The notes: generated from the sequence alone by a model not told the origin. A stretch of 64,000 bases of DNA from Ophiostoma sp. CBS 140.51 (GCA_029298735.1 JANSLP010000040.1:108912-172911), one strand, 5' to 3'. Numbered from the stretch's first letter, positions 44,491-55,007 are shown. Made by a program: numbers and translations.

Positions 44491-44942
44491 ATGCCTTCCA
44501 AACACTCCCACTCGAGACACAAAAAAGAGATCACGACGGCTACTGGGACTACTACGGCGGCTATTACGGCGACAACTACTACGACAGCGGGTCCAAACAT
44601 CACCACTCTTCTTCGCGCAGAGGCTACTCGAAGCACTCCAAAAGTCACTCGAAAAAGTCGAGCAAAATTGATGACTACGTGAGTGCCTTCTACAACGGCT
44701 ACCATGCAACCTACGATCCGTCTGCAACGCACTCAAAGCGTTCAGGTCGAATTCATGACTATGTGAATGCCTTCTACAACGGATACAATGCCGGGTACGA
44801 CTTTTACAACGACTACTACGGCGGTGGTCACGGATGGCATTACGACTACGACCGGAATGATGACTACCGCGAACGTCGCCATCGTCACCACTCCAGCGGC
44901 AGTTCCAAGCGGAAGCACAAAAAGTCCAAGTCGGGCTCGTAA
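44491..44942 (+). CDS. Tyr/Ser/His-rich small protein, frame broken at an A6 run
   Basis: The ATG at 44491 starts MPSKHSHSRHKK, the same opening as the neighbour at 45711. After the A6 run at 44521-44526 this frame loses sense, while the -1 frame continues as a Tyr/Gly/Ser/His-rich protein to the TAA at 44940-44942. The rest contains two copies of a short motif (DYVSAFYNGYHATYD and DYVNAFYNGYNAGYD) and ends in a Lys/Ser/Arg tail. One extra A, or a -1 slip on AAA-AAA, gives a single protein of about 150 residues. The alternative start at 44373 keeps one frame but gives an unrelated N-terminus and overlaps the TATA-proximal leader. Function unknown. It could be a recent pseudogene, a slippage gene or an assembly error. 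Confidence 0.6.
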
Positions 44943-45513
44943 AGAACAGAACGAGCCTGGAACGACTTTTGGGGTTACTTCTAGTGAGCCTGGCTCGCTG
45001 TTCATTCTTTTCATGGCCTTTGAGCAACAGTCCCGGCCAAATACAGGATGCGCTTGTATCAATGAAGTACGGATAAAAAGCAGAGACCGTCAGGGGGTCT
45101 GTTGCGCGCTGTGCACTTAGATCTAAAAATTATTTAGCACATCGATACAGCTATTAGCACTCTGAAAGATAAGGAATAAAAGAAGCGATGAAATGATGAA
45201 ATAAAGCGACAGGTCAAAGCAATAATAAGTCGTAGTAATACGCACGCGGAAAGGCTAGAAGCTTAAGGCGCTGTAATACTGACGTACAAGTTTTCAGATT
45301 ACATCTAACCATTTTTCAACAAATGATTTTTGACCGTCTGTGGGTGAAATGGTTGTCCATGAACAAAGGTGGGTTAAAGTTCAGCAACAGAGATATGTTA
45401 GTGTACACAGCCAATATGCATGAGAACAAAGCGCAACTATACAAATCATTATTCCTTTTCGTGAACACTTATACTTCTGTAATTGTTTGTTCACAATCGC
45501 TTGAGATATCTTC

Positions 45514-45520
45514 TATATAA
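45514..45520 (+). promoter_or_regulatory. TATA box of the 45711 gene
   Basis: TATATAA about 195 bp upstream of the ATG, followed by a leader rich in A and C with CACAACTAACTATCACA. Confidence 0.45.
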
Positions 45521-45710
45521 GTCTAAGTATTGTAGACCACAATCAAACCTTATTTTTCTTTCCTCATCACACAACTAACTATCACAGAGACAAGAAACCA
45601 AAGCCAATCACCTCTCAATAATATTCACATATTTTTGAGAGAGTTCCCTGTCTTTACGCTCGCGCCTCTTTGATTCCCAAAGGTCACCCAAAACACCTCA
45701 CATAACAGCC

Positions 45711-47054
45711 ATGCCTTCCAAGTACGGCTCTGACCGTGACCGGTCTCGTGGCCGGTCTCGTCACCGCTCCCACTCCCGTTCCGGCTCTCACAGCCGCTCC
45801 AAGGAGCAGCGTTTCATCGACAACTGGAACGCCTTCATGAAGAGCTACTCTCATGAATACACCAACGGCTACTACACCGGCCCCAAGTCCTACCACCCCG
45901 ACTACCCAAATGAGCCAAATGTTCTTTCTGGTGACGATCCCCGTCGCCGGGTTCCCAAGGCCATTACCTACTACGACGACGACGACAGTGGCCCAGATAC
46001 GAGCAAGGACAAGGGCAAGGGTCGGGACTACTCCCTGCCGCGGTCGAGCCATGGGAGCAGCAGCCGCCACAGCCGTAGCCATCACAGCAGCCACGCCGGC
46101 GACAGCTACCTTGGCAGTGGTTCCGCCACTCTTCCCTATGCCCCTGACCAGTCCTACTACCCCGGCTACATGCCCTCTTACACCCCGGAGCAATCTCAGG
46201 GCTACCCTCGTGAGTACTACCCCTACCCCCGGAACAGCGGCTACGAAGCTAACGGTCAGGAGCACTACACTCTAAACGGTGCCACGGTCTTTACGGTCGA
46301 GCACCCAGAGGACATGGCTGGCCCATCTTCTTCGGTCCGCGGCCACACCCGGAGCGGTCGTGACTACTCTCGGGGCCGGACTCGTCACCGCGACCACTCC
46401 TCGGGCCCTGCCTACGGCTACGAGCGTGACTACTCCTGTGGCCGTCCTTCGAGCATTTCCTCCAATGCTGCCTATGTCCCTTACTCCCGCAGTGCCTCTT
46501 ATGCCCCCTCTTACATTTCTGGTCGCAGTTATTCCCTGCCGCCTTCGCGCAGCCACTCCCGCGGTGTCGAGGATGTCTCTTACGGCTCTGGCTCCTACTA
46601 CAGCAGCGGTGTCTCCTACGGCGGTGCCAATGTTGTGACTGCCGAGCACCCGGACGACACGTACCGCTCCACCAGCCGTGCCCCGTCTTCGTCTTCTCGT
46701 CACCGCCACCACTCCCATCACCGTCGCTCAAAGAGCCTCCACAGTCCCATCCGGTACTACTCGCGTCCTCCTTCTCCAAAGTGGGGGCGCGAGTACATTA
46801 GGCACATGGAGGAGATTTACAAAAAGCCGCGGCGTCACTACAGCCGGCATCATAGTAGCCGTCACCGGAGTCGTGATCGGATCCCGAGCCCGAGCCATTC
46901 TCACCGTCATCGCTCTCACCACCATCACCACCACTCTCGCCCCCGTAGCTCTTCCCGTTGCATCGAGGAGAGCTACTACTCTTCTCGCACGAGCTGCAAG
47001 GGTAAGAAGAAGAGCAGCGGCTTCTTCAACAAGGTCAAAGACTTCTTCCACTGA
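45711..47054 (+). CDS. Ser/Arg/His/Tyr-rich protein, paralogue of the 44491 gene
   Basis: Single exon, 447 residues. It begins MPSKYGSDRDRSRGRSRHRS, an RS-type opening, then has a short ordered-looking segment (RFIDNWNAFMKSYSHEYTNGYY) that matches the AFYNGY motif of its neighbour. The centre is Tyr/Ser/Pro-rich with a twice-repeated phrase (TVFTVEHPEDM near residue 200 and NVVTAEHPDDTY near 310). The C-terminal third is His/Arg/Ser-rich including a run of His, and the end is an amphipathic basic helix (GFFNKVKDFFH). No enzymatic domain is present. RS and His-rich regions suggest a nuclear or condensate protein, but this is only a composition argument. Codon use is strongly biased to C-ending codons, suggesting good expression. 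Confidence 0.8.
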   Translation: MPSKYGSDRDRSRGRSRHRSHSRSGSHSRSKEQRFIDNWNAFMKSYSHEYTNGYYTGPKSYHPDYPNEPNVLSGDDPRRRVPKAITYYDDDDSGPDTSKDKGKGRDYSLPRSSHGSSSRHSRSHHSSHAGDSYLGSGSATLPYAPDQSYYPGYMPSYTPEQSQGYPREYYPYPRNSGYEANGQEHYTLNGATVFTVEHPEDMAGPSSSVRGHTRSGRDYSRGRTRHRDHSSGPAYGYERDYSCGRPSSISSNAAYVPYSRSASYAPSYISGRSYSLPPSRSHSRGVEDVSYGSGSYYSSGVSYGGANVVTAEHPDDTYRSTSRAPSSSSRHRHHSHHRRSKSLHSPIRYYSRPPSPKWGREYIRHMEEIYKKPRRHYSRHHSSRHRSRDRIPSPSHSHRHRSHHHHHHSRPRSSSRCIEESYYSSRTSCKGKKKSSGFFNKVKDFFH

Positions 47055-47238
47055 CTTGGGAAGTGTTGAGAGGTAAGTGGAAGGTAAGTTGATGACAAAC
47101 CCACCTCAAGTTTTACAAGTGTAAGATTTGATGACAGAACACAAAGCAGTTTTCTCTTTGCAAGACACATACAATATTTCATTTGTTTGTTTTTGTTTTT
47201 GTTTTTGTTTTTGTTTTTGTTTTTGTTTTTGTTTTTGT

Positions 47239-47269
<31 letters not shown>

Positions 47270-47852
47270 GTTTTGTTTTGTTTTGTTTTGTTTTGTTTTG
47301 TTTTCCTTTCTTTTCCTTTCTTTTCTTTTACAGTAAGTCTTCAGTTTCATCTCTGTTTTCAAAAAAACCCATTGAAAAAAGGAAAAGGTGAGAAAAATAA
47401 AAACCGTAACGAAAAGATTTAAGTCTTAACCTGCTATATCAAGTGATTTAAATGTAATAATATGAAAACAATTAAACCGTGTGTCGCTAGACTCGCATCG
47501 ACAAGCAGTGAAAATAACAGTTTTACAGCTACAGTTACTAATAGACACTACATACACGAGCTCCGAACTAAGAATGGTATTCCTTTACAAGACATACGCT
47601 GTTTTAGCTTGCATTCATCTTTGTATTGTTGTCTAGCTAGAAAACTGCTGTTTGTTGGAAAGAAAAAATGCACAGCTTTATACAGGCTACCTAAAAATGC
47701 ATCGCGTGATCATCGCTTTGATGAGAACTGACCAAAAGGTGGTGTGTTCTCAAGCGCCTACCGGAGGGAGAGGCAAGACTGGGCTCTTGACACAAAATGG
47801 GAATCCATCTCATGCCATGTAGGCACGCAGAAAAGGTCGTTCAGCATCAAGC
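47055..47852. other. intergenic with microsatellite, no gene seen
   Basis: Apart from the T/G microsatellite the stretch is AT-rich. An 89-codon plus-strand frame at 47462 has no feature that supports it. Confidence 0.5.
47187..47303 (+). repeat. compound microsatellite (TTTTTG)n then (TTTTG)n
   Basis: About a dozen TTTTTG units are followed directly, near 47256, by about ten TTTTG units. It lies about 130 bp after the stop of the 45711 gene, so probably in its 3' UTR or just beyond. Confidence 0.95.
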
Positions 47853-47978
47853 TTACTTGCCCTTCTTCTTCTCCTTGTCCTCCTTGTCTTCCGGCTTGGC
47901 AACGGGCGGGGTCTCGGCGGTGGGACCTGGGGCAGGAGGGGGGACATCCTTCTCCTTCTTGCTGTTGTCTTGGGCCAT
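47853..47978 (-). CDS. 41-residue Lys/Pro/Glu-rich micro-protein
   Basis: A minus-strand frame from the ATG at 47978 (context CCGCCACCATGG, a near-perfect Kozak match) encodes 41 residues: MAQDNSKKEKDV, then a Pro-rich centre (PPPAPGPTAETPPVAK), then an acidic/basic end (EDKEDKEKKKGK). The stop is TAA at 47855-47853. A TATAAATA element lies about 160 bp upstream on the same strand. Codon use is strongly C/G-ending, as in well expressed genes, while flanking DNA is not. It is intrinsically disordered with no signal or membrane segment. I do not recognise the family. Most annotation pipelines would miss it because of its length. Confidence 0.55.
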   Translation of the reverse strand: MAQDNSKKEKDVPPPAPGPTAETPPVAKPEDKEDKEKKKGK

Positions 47979-48136
47979 GGTGGCGGTTGGGAGGTTGTTG
48001 TTTTGCTTTAGAAGCGTTGGTGTTCTTTTGAGACTTGTCGTTTTTTAGTGGCCGTGGGGGAATTGATTATGAGCTTGTTTTTTGGAAGAAGGAAAAAAAG
48101 AAAAAGATGTTGTCTTTGCATTGGAGAAACGAGCTC

Positions 48137-48144
48137 TATTTATA
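48137..48144 (-). promoter_or_regulatory. TATA box of the 41-residue micro-gene
   Basis: TATAAATA on the minus strand about 160 bp before the ATG at 47978. Confidence 0.45.
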
Positions 48145-48456
48145 CTTTTTGCGAGCGATGCCATACAGTCAGTTTGCCTCTTTTCGTGTGACCTCACGAT
48201 GTGGCAGCTTGTGCTTGTGATATGGGTATTTAAGGTGGCAACTGCAGAACGGCAAATGAAACTGGGTAAGATACATACATGACAGCCTTATCACGATGTA
48301 CAGTACGCACCAGGTACGCTATGATAGTAATGCTTATGTGGCACCTTTTCAGTGATACACATAAATTGCGAACGTGTTTGAGTTACAGTGTACACACCTG
48401 ACGGCAGAGCCTCATGTCCAACCATCGTCACAACTGAGACGTTCATCTAATGTAAC

Positions 48457-50613
48457 CTATGCTTGTGTCCACCGTTTTGTTGCCGGATCGTAAACCGTTT
48501 TGATTGCCTCATAGCGGCCATCAAACCATCGTTTCTCACACGTCATTGTCGTTGCCCCTGCCCAGCTGTCTGGTAAGACAACGTGGACATTGTGGATGCG
48601 CGGCTCTGATGCTGGTAGAGGAACGAGAGGTGGCGGGGGTTGGTTCAACTCGAACAGCTCATCGTCAAGAGACAGAAATGGGGACCCCGATGGTGGTTCC
48701 TCTTGCACGCTCTCAGTTTCCGAAGACTCCAGACGGATGACTTCCTCAGCCACAGCGCTCGCCAGTTGTGAGTCCCACAAGCCCTCACGACTGGGGATCG
48801 ATTTGACGAAACGTATAGCTTGGTTTCGAATTCGGGGTACTCGGCAGTGTATTGCCGTAAAATAGAGTGGAGGCGTCCATCCGACGTCCGCATTGAACAG
48901 GCATACCACCGGCGAGGCTGCTGAGCCGAGCTGTTCTGCGACGTCAGGGTCGATGCGGAAGTGGACGTCTTGCGAGTTGTGGACATCCTTGACAGCGCGG
49001 ATGAACAAGAGGGCGTTGCGTAAGATGGTCAAGAAGCGGCCAATATGTGCATCGAAGGCGAGTTCTGTATCTGGTGCAAGACAAGTAGCGACCAGAATGG
49101 AGGCCATATCGTAGTAAAGAACGAGCATCTGATAGGCGACACGTGCGAGGAGGTCGACATCTGGCCGCGCATGAAGGCCGATCCGTGAAGCCCTGTAGGT
49201 GGCATGCCATGCATCTAGAGCAGCAGAGAGGCGAGCTTGTTCGCGAGATAATGCACTTCTTGTCCTTAGGTCTGGTGAGGACATCGGAGACGAGGCTGAT
49301 GAAGATGATGTTGAGTTTCCGTCCCCAAGTAGTAAGAGTGACGCCGGCGCCTCCTGCTGCTGTCGATTGTGGAGATCTTGACCCTGGCCTGTGAGTGTGA
49401 ACACTTCGTAGACCAGCTGATCCAGACTGTTTCTCGCCTGGCTCACTGACGCAAAAGTAATTGGTAGTGTGAGCAGGTGATGATCTGGAGAGAAGAAATA
49501 TTGAGGCGCCGTGGGCAGCATTGACCCTGCGTATCCATGACCGAACTGAGCAGCGAGCAAGTTCATTCTAGCGAACGCCTCAAGAAGCCACTGATCGATG
49601 GAGTCCATATTCTCTCCTGGGTAGTATGTGTCCCGGACAAGTCGGAAGGAGTTTACGGCCGGTGACGATGATGATGAGCCATCCTTTTCTCGCCCGTCGT
49701 AGAGGTTGTCGAGCAGACGAACACCGTTCTGCAGGTGGGCGCTGCCAGTCTGGAAGCGGCCCTGCATGAATTCGAGACAAGTGAAGAGCATGCAAGCCAC
49801 AAGCATTATCCGTGTCGAGGCAATGCCGTGAGATACGCCGGATGACCCCAGTACATCACGTGTAGCAGGCGAGGACATCAGGTGGTGGATCGCCTTGTTG
49901 TACTGCCGGAGTGTAAACTCCTCGCTGCATGCTTCTGCCACGGCCATGCGCTCATTTGAGCTGATGCCCATACCCTCGCCACCCCCCACACGGCGGTGAA
50001 CTGTACTCAAAGCTAGAGCAGCATGCAGGACGGCTGGTTCCTCGAGACTGGCACGGATGACCAGCACGTCCCAGAACGCCATGGAGAAAGCGCCGCGCAT
50101 CTTGACTGCCGTCCGCCAGCGGAACCAGTCGAGCCAGTTGCATTCCTGGGAGCTCAGTGGTGCAACTGTCCCGTTCAAGACTTGCGGCGGGATCGACTGC
50201 CATGGTGGTGACTGTGCAGCTTGACGTTGACGCCGGCCCATGGCCATCATAAGGGCGGCCGGCGTGACGGCCGAGACTGAGTTCGGGGGCGCTCCCTTGT
50301 TGCCCCCGCCCCAAATGCCATATCCCTCGCATGTTCTACCAGTAGAGACACATCGTGAACATGCAGGACGGCCCTCATCGCACTTGACTTTGCGAAGTCT
50401 GTTGGCGAAGGCGGATGTGGAATCAGTAAAGCTGTGTGGATATCCGGATGGCACATTGAGTGTGGGGCAAATGACCTACTTGCACGTTCGGCAGCCTGTC
50501 TTGACCTTGGCCTTGGGTGGTGCAGGAGTTTGCCGTTTGCCGATTTTTACGGCGGGAGCCTTGCTGGAAGGCTGCGGCAGCTGCTTCTTCAATGTGCTTT
50601 TGGTGATATCCAT
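48457..50613 (-). CDS. Zn2Cys6 transcription factor with fungal-specific regulatory domain
   Basis: Two exons on the minus strand (50613-50480 and 50398-48457) with an 81-nt intron give 691 residues. The zinc cluster begins in exon 1 (CRTC then K formed across the junction) and is completed in exon 2 (LRKVKCDEGRPACSRC...C), giving the C-x2-C-x6-C-x6-C-x2-C-x6-C pattern. The start at 50613 precedes a basic, Pro-rich N-terminus. The rest is helical and shows the fungal-specific transcription factor style (ECNWLDWFRWRTAVKMRGAF...). A serine-rich linker occurs near residue 400. It is a nuclear DNA-binding regulator with unknown targets. The internal ATG at 50454 lies in the intron and would destroy the zinc finger. 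Confidence 0.9.
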
Positions 50614-52448
50614 TGTTTGGCAGATTACCGAAATTGTATATCTGCACACATGTTGCGTTGTTTTCTGGCGGTCAATCGTGAAAGATGACAGTTGAAGACT
50701 GGACCATTGCGCCGGTCATATGCAGGCTATCTCCGCCGAGTCCTCTGGGAACAAACCTAGTCGTCACAAAACGTGTCGACTTTCGAATTGGGACAAATTC
50801 CTGGGGAGTGAATAAAAATATTAATCAAAGAGATTTCCCAAAGCCAAATTGGTCAGTAGATTTGTCGTTGAACTTGTCAAATGGCCGAGATGTAGGGGTT
50901 CTGGGGTGAAGTGCACATCGTGGTGGGTTGAGCTGACGGCCGGTTAGTGGTAGAGTATCAGCAGAGAGTCGTATTGTGGGCGAGATCACGACGTGAGCAA
51001 TCGATGGTATGGACGTTAAGCAAACTTTGAGAACAATCAACTGCATCGGGCAAAGTATGAAGATATGTGCATCTCGGAAGATGCAGACGGGAAAGAATGG
51101 TCATGCTTTTCAGGGCTACCAGTTCCTCCTTCCTTCATTTTGTACATTTCTCTCTAGTTTAGGCAGGAACATTAAAGCCACCGCAGGAGGCTACCGGCTA
51201 CTGGAAGCACCTTCTCACTTACACCGGGATCAGATGGGTTATGGCAGCCTTTCTGGGTTGGGGGAAGCATCATCATCTTGGCGACTTCAATAGCAATGGA
51301 CGCTCGGCCCTCAACGGTTGTATAACACGTGACCGTGTCTTTAAGCTCTATCTGCTTGGGGAAGGAAGCATGGACGCTATTACCAAAGCTGAGAAATAAA
51401 GAGAGTGCCCCACTTATTAAGCTGGGACCTTGACTAAAAAAAAAAAAAAGACGAGAGCACTGTGACTGGAAAGAACGCCAGAACGCCAGGGAAAGTCCGA
51501 TGCAAACAGCACCATCGTTCCTCCACTTTCTCGTCGCCTCCTCTTTCGCCTTCTCTCGGTTTCTTCTCAACCTCCCCCCTCGACCACCTCTCCACCCCAG
51601 CAGCAGCTCGCGTTTGTCTGTTTGTCTGGCCCAGCTCCCAACATTCGCGATCTCTCCCATTCGTCTACCGTACCCGTTTTGTTTGCCCCAACCCGCGTCC
51701 GTTCTCCATCCATCTTTCTTCGTGGAGGAGACAAACCGGCTGCTGCGTGGTCGTTTAATTGCATGCGTTTGCATCATCACCAATCCTCTCCTTTCTGACA
51801 TCTTTGTCACCCCAAACCACCTCACCTTGTGCCAAAAGCATCACTTTGCCTGGCGACCGCTCCTTTTCTCATTTACGTTTCTCACTCTTCACTCTCCTGT
51901 CGTCACTCTTTTACATTACCCTTGGCTCAAGAAGCTTGTTGTTGCCGGTAAGTGAAGCTCCTGGATGCCTGTCCAAACATTGCATCATCGCGATCGCTAT
52001 CCCAAATGCTTCGGCCTACCTCGCTTTTACGCATCCCTCGCGCATACTACCCCCATTGCACCCTTGTGCACACTCTTTTGCCCTGCGGTTCTCCCAACCA
52101 ATGCGAGCTCAGCACACCTCAAAAGATCGGCGTCACTGTCCGATGGCAGCCTGCCGAGACTAGGGGGACTGAGACCACTTGCTTGCTTCTGTGGAGGCAA
52201 TCGCTTGAATCACTTGTCGTCACACTTCCCATTCGGTGCATCTGAGCTGCTTGTCACCATTGCATCAAACCCATCTCGTTTTCGGAGTCAGTGCACTAAC
52301 TCCGGCATCTCTTAAGACCACAACTTCGCGCTTCTTATCCGATACCACGATATCTCGATATCACGATAACTCTCCGACGGACCAATCGATGCTCCATCCC
52401 ACGCCGACGCCCACCTAAATCCTCCATTGTCTCGACGCCGCTCCCAAT
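50614..52448. other. intergenic/long leader, no gene seen
   Basis: Between divergent genes. A poly-A run lies at about 51437-51449. A C/T-rich 5' leader stretches over about 51500-52440, probably containing the transcription start of the 52449 gene. Short frames inside it are more likely upstream ORFs or chance. Confidence 0.5.
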
Positions 52449-55007
52449 ATGGCTCCCCCGGCCAACAAGCCGACGCCCTCGCAAACGGCTGGCCGGCCCA
52501 AGAATGCTCGCGCTGCTATTGTCCCTGTGATCCCGCTGCCTCTCGTCCAGAAGCAGCAGCTCCAGAGACAGCAAAAGCTGCAGGAGCAAGAGCGTCTTAA
52601 GCAGCAGCAGCTGGATCTCGAGAAGAAGCAGAAGGAGGAGCAGGAGAAGAAGGAGCAGGAGCTGAAGAAGAAGCAGGAGGCGGAGAAGCAGAAGGAGAAC
52701 AAGGCGACACAGGAAGCTGCCGAGAAGCCGAAGAAGGACACTGGTGCGCTGAACGGCGACGACAACCACAAGAACGTCGCATCGCCTGCCGTCGTGTCTA
52801 CCCCCGTCGACAAGCCTTTCCAGCTGGCTTCTACCTCCACCCCCCAGACTGTCGTCGACGCTTCGACATCTGTCTCGTCACCTACCACCGCCAAGACACC
52901 CGGGTCATCGACGAATACGACCCAGGCCGACCCGACTGCGGCCCCCTTTGTCCCACCCACCACAACGGCCACCGGCAGACCTTCGCAGAGCACTGGGCCC
53001 ATTGTCAGCGGAGCTTCTCAGCCTCACATCGCTGCCGGCCCGTCATCTGCTGGTCTCCCACCGAATGGCCATGCCGCGCCGGACTTCGTTTTCCCTCCAC
53101 ACTCGCGCAGCGGATCTGCCGCCCGGCAACGTGGCCCGCCGAGACACAACCCTCAGCTCCCGCCGCATTCACAACACCCTCTCCATCCCCAGCACCACGC
53201 ACATGGTTTCCACCAGCCACACCCTAGCGCGAGTAGCATCACGTTCGGTGCCTTCCACGATTCCAACAACGTGTCGCCTGTACCCACCGGCCATGGCCCG
53301 CTCCCTCCCCCGCCTGGTCTGATTGCTGGCCCTCAATTTGTGCCGTACAACATGCAGAACATGGGCCCCGGCGAGTGGCAAGGACCAGCTAGTGTGCCTC
53401 TTGGTGATGTCAACGGATTTACACCTCAGTCGGCTGGCTTCAACCCATCTACCCCCGGTAGCTTCCACGGATCTCAATCGCCCGATAATGTCACCGACGG
53501 ACCCGCCTTCCAGCACCAGGGTGGAGCCATCCCACATGGAGGCCCCAACGGACATCTGCCTCTTCGCAATAATGATTCGATGTCGATGATGTCGCCGCCC
53601 TTCTTCCAGCCATCGGGTTTTCCCAACGCCGGTCCCCATGAGCGCCATGGTGGACGTGACGATGTCCCAAGCCACGGTTTCGACTTCCAGTTTGTGCACC
53701 ATCTGCAGCAGCAGCTCCAGCACAGCTTCGACAACCCTCAGACCTCAGACTGCCATCTGATCCTCCACGTCCCGAAAGCGAACGCCAACCCGAACAACGG
53801 CACTGAATCCAATGGCCCCGAGCAGCAGCAGCAGCAGCAGTTTTCGACGACGATGTTTGCTGGCCACCGCAATATCCTTGTCCAGAGCCAGAGCATCGGC
53901 CACCTCCTCCGCAGCGATGTTGGTACCATGCACTCCGGCCCTTTCAACCAGCCTATTCTCGCGCTTCACATGAAGATCGATGACCCTTACATTACTGTCG
54001 ACGCAGCTGTCCAGGCTCTTCGCAGCCTTTACGGCCACCCGCTCGCTGATGTGCAGTCGGTTGACAAGGCACTGGCCAACTTGACGGCTGGTTTTGTTCT
54101 CATGCTGGATCATGTTGAGAGCGTGGGTGCCGAGCAGGCCAGCCGCTTGATTGGCTGGGACACCATCGAGAAGGTGCTTGCGTACGTTCTGAATGGTGCT
54201 TCGTTCCCCAACACTGCTGACGGGAACACCAACCCCAACGGACCGGCCTATGCACATGCCGATCTTCGCTACGGCCGTGGTGCTGGCCTGGCTGTTCGCC
54301 GCCTGCTCAGCCAAGCTGTCGACTTTGTCGTCCGCAACTTTCCCACGGCCTATGTCCTCAACACCGCCACAACCAGCTCGACTGGCACCCTTTCGACGCT
54401 TCTCCGGTTCCCTCTCGACACTACAAAGGCGACCGCCGCTCCTCAAGCCACCAACGATGACGCTGCGAAGACCTCGAGCAATGGCACCTTTGCCCATCTT
54501 CGCTCAGCCGGTTCAGTCAGCCTGCCTGTTAACTCCAAAAAGTGCGGCCCCCGCTCGCCCAAGATTGTGTTTGGAGGCTTTGCGGACGAGTCTTCCAAGG
54601 GTCCCCCCAGCAGCATCAACGGTGTTCTGAATGCGGCCAATAACGAGCAGACGGATGTTGCTTCAATTCTCTCGCGTATTCTGGTCAACCTGCCGTACGA
54701 CTACCTGAAGTACGTACTGGGCCACCCACAGCTCACGGCTGACCGGCTTTCCATCACCCGTGCTGTGATTGAAGAGCGCGAGGGCCGCCGTCTGCAGGCC
54801 CTGAACGCCATCCACGCCGGAGCCATCCTGAACAACTCGGACCAGCGTAATGCCATCCTGGGCCGTCTCCAGCGGCCGACACCGCCTCACCACCGGGACC
54901 ATCCCGTCGCTATTGACGGCTGGGATGTTTTGGGCTGGAAAGAGTTCAGCCATGGCGAGACGGGCGAGCTTGTGCGGGTCTGGGCTCATGCTGACGCATC
55001 TCGTTAG
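52449..55007 (+). CDS. BTB-like low-complexity protein, function unknown
   Basis: Single exon, 852 residues. Residues 30-90 form a strongly charged Gln/Lys/Glu coiled-coil (QKEEQEKKEQELKKKQEAE). Residues 95-410 are Pro/Ser/Gly/His-rich and disordered. From about 425 there is an ordered region: SDCHLILHVPKA, then a Gln run, then TTMFAGHRNILVQSQSIGHLL, which looks like the strand-turn-strand of a BTB/POZ fold (a ligand side followed by an A-H-R motif), then helical segments to the end. Such fungal BTB-like proteins are nuclear or cytosolic and have no known activity. The start is supported by the context CCAATATGGCTCC and the absence of an earlier in-frame ATG with similar codon use. Confidence 0.88.
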   Translation: MAPPANKPTPSQTAGRPKNARAAIVPVIPLPLVQKQQLQRQQKLQEQERLKQQQLDLEKKQKEEQEKKEQELKKKQEAEKQKENKATQEAAEKPKKDTGALNGDDNHKNVASPAVVSTPVDKPFQLASTSTPQTVVDASTSVSSPTTAKTPGSSTNTTQADPTAAPFVPPTTTATGRPSQSTGPIVSGASQPHIAAGPSSAGLPPNGHAAPDFVFPPHSRSGSAARQRGPPRHNPQLPPHSQHPLHPQHHAHGFHQPHPSASSITFGAFHDSNNVSPVPTGHGPLPPPPGLIAGPQFVPYNMQNMGPGEWQGPASVPLGDVNGFTPQSAGFNPSTPGSFHGSQSPDNVTDGPAFQHQGGAIPHGGPNGHLPLRNNDSMSMMSPPFFQPSGFPNAGPHERHGGRDDVPSHGFDFQFVHHLQQQLQHSFDNPQTSDCHLILHVPKANANPNNGTESNGPEQQQQQQFSTTMFAGHRNILVQSQSIGHLLRSDVGTMHSGPFNQPILALHMKIDDPYITVDAAVQALRSLYGHPLADVQSVDKALANLTAGFVLMLDHVESVGAEQASRLIGWDTIEKVLAYVLNGASFPNTADGNTNPNGPAYAHADLRYGRGAGLAVRRLLSQAVDFVVRNFPTAYVLNTATTSSTGTLSTLLRFPLDTTKATAAPQATNDDAAKTSSNGTFAHLRSAGSVSLPVNSKKCGPRSPKIVFGGFADESSKGPPSSINGVLNAANNEQTDVASILSRILVNLPYDYLKYVLGHPQLTADRLSITRAVIEEREGRRLQALNAIHAGAILNNSDQRNAILGRLQRPTPPHHRDHPVAIDGWDVLGWKEFSHGETGELVRVWAHADASR
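53822..53841 (+). repeat. CAG trinucleotide run (poly-Gln)
   Basis: Six consecutive CAG codons inside the BTB-like region of the 52449 gene; likely length-variable between strains. Confidence 0.85.

Noticed and set aside
47128..47391. Phe/Cys repeat protein encoded by the T/G microsatellite
   Set aside because: It is a translation artefact of the (TTTTTG)n/(TTTTG)n repeat.
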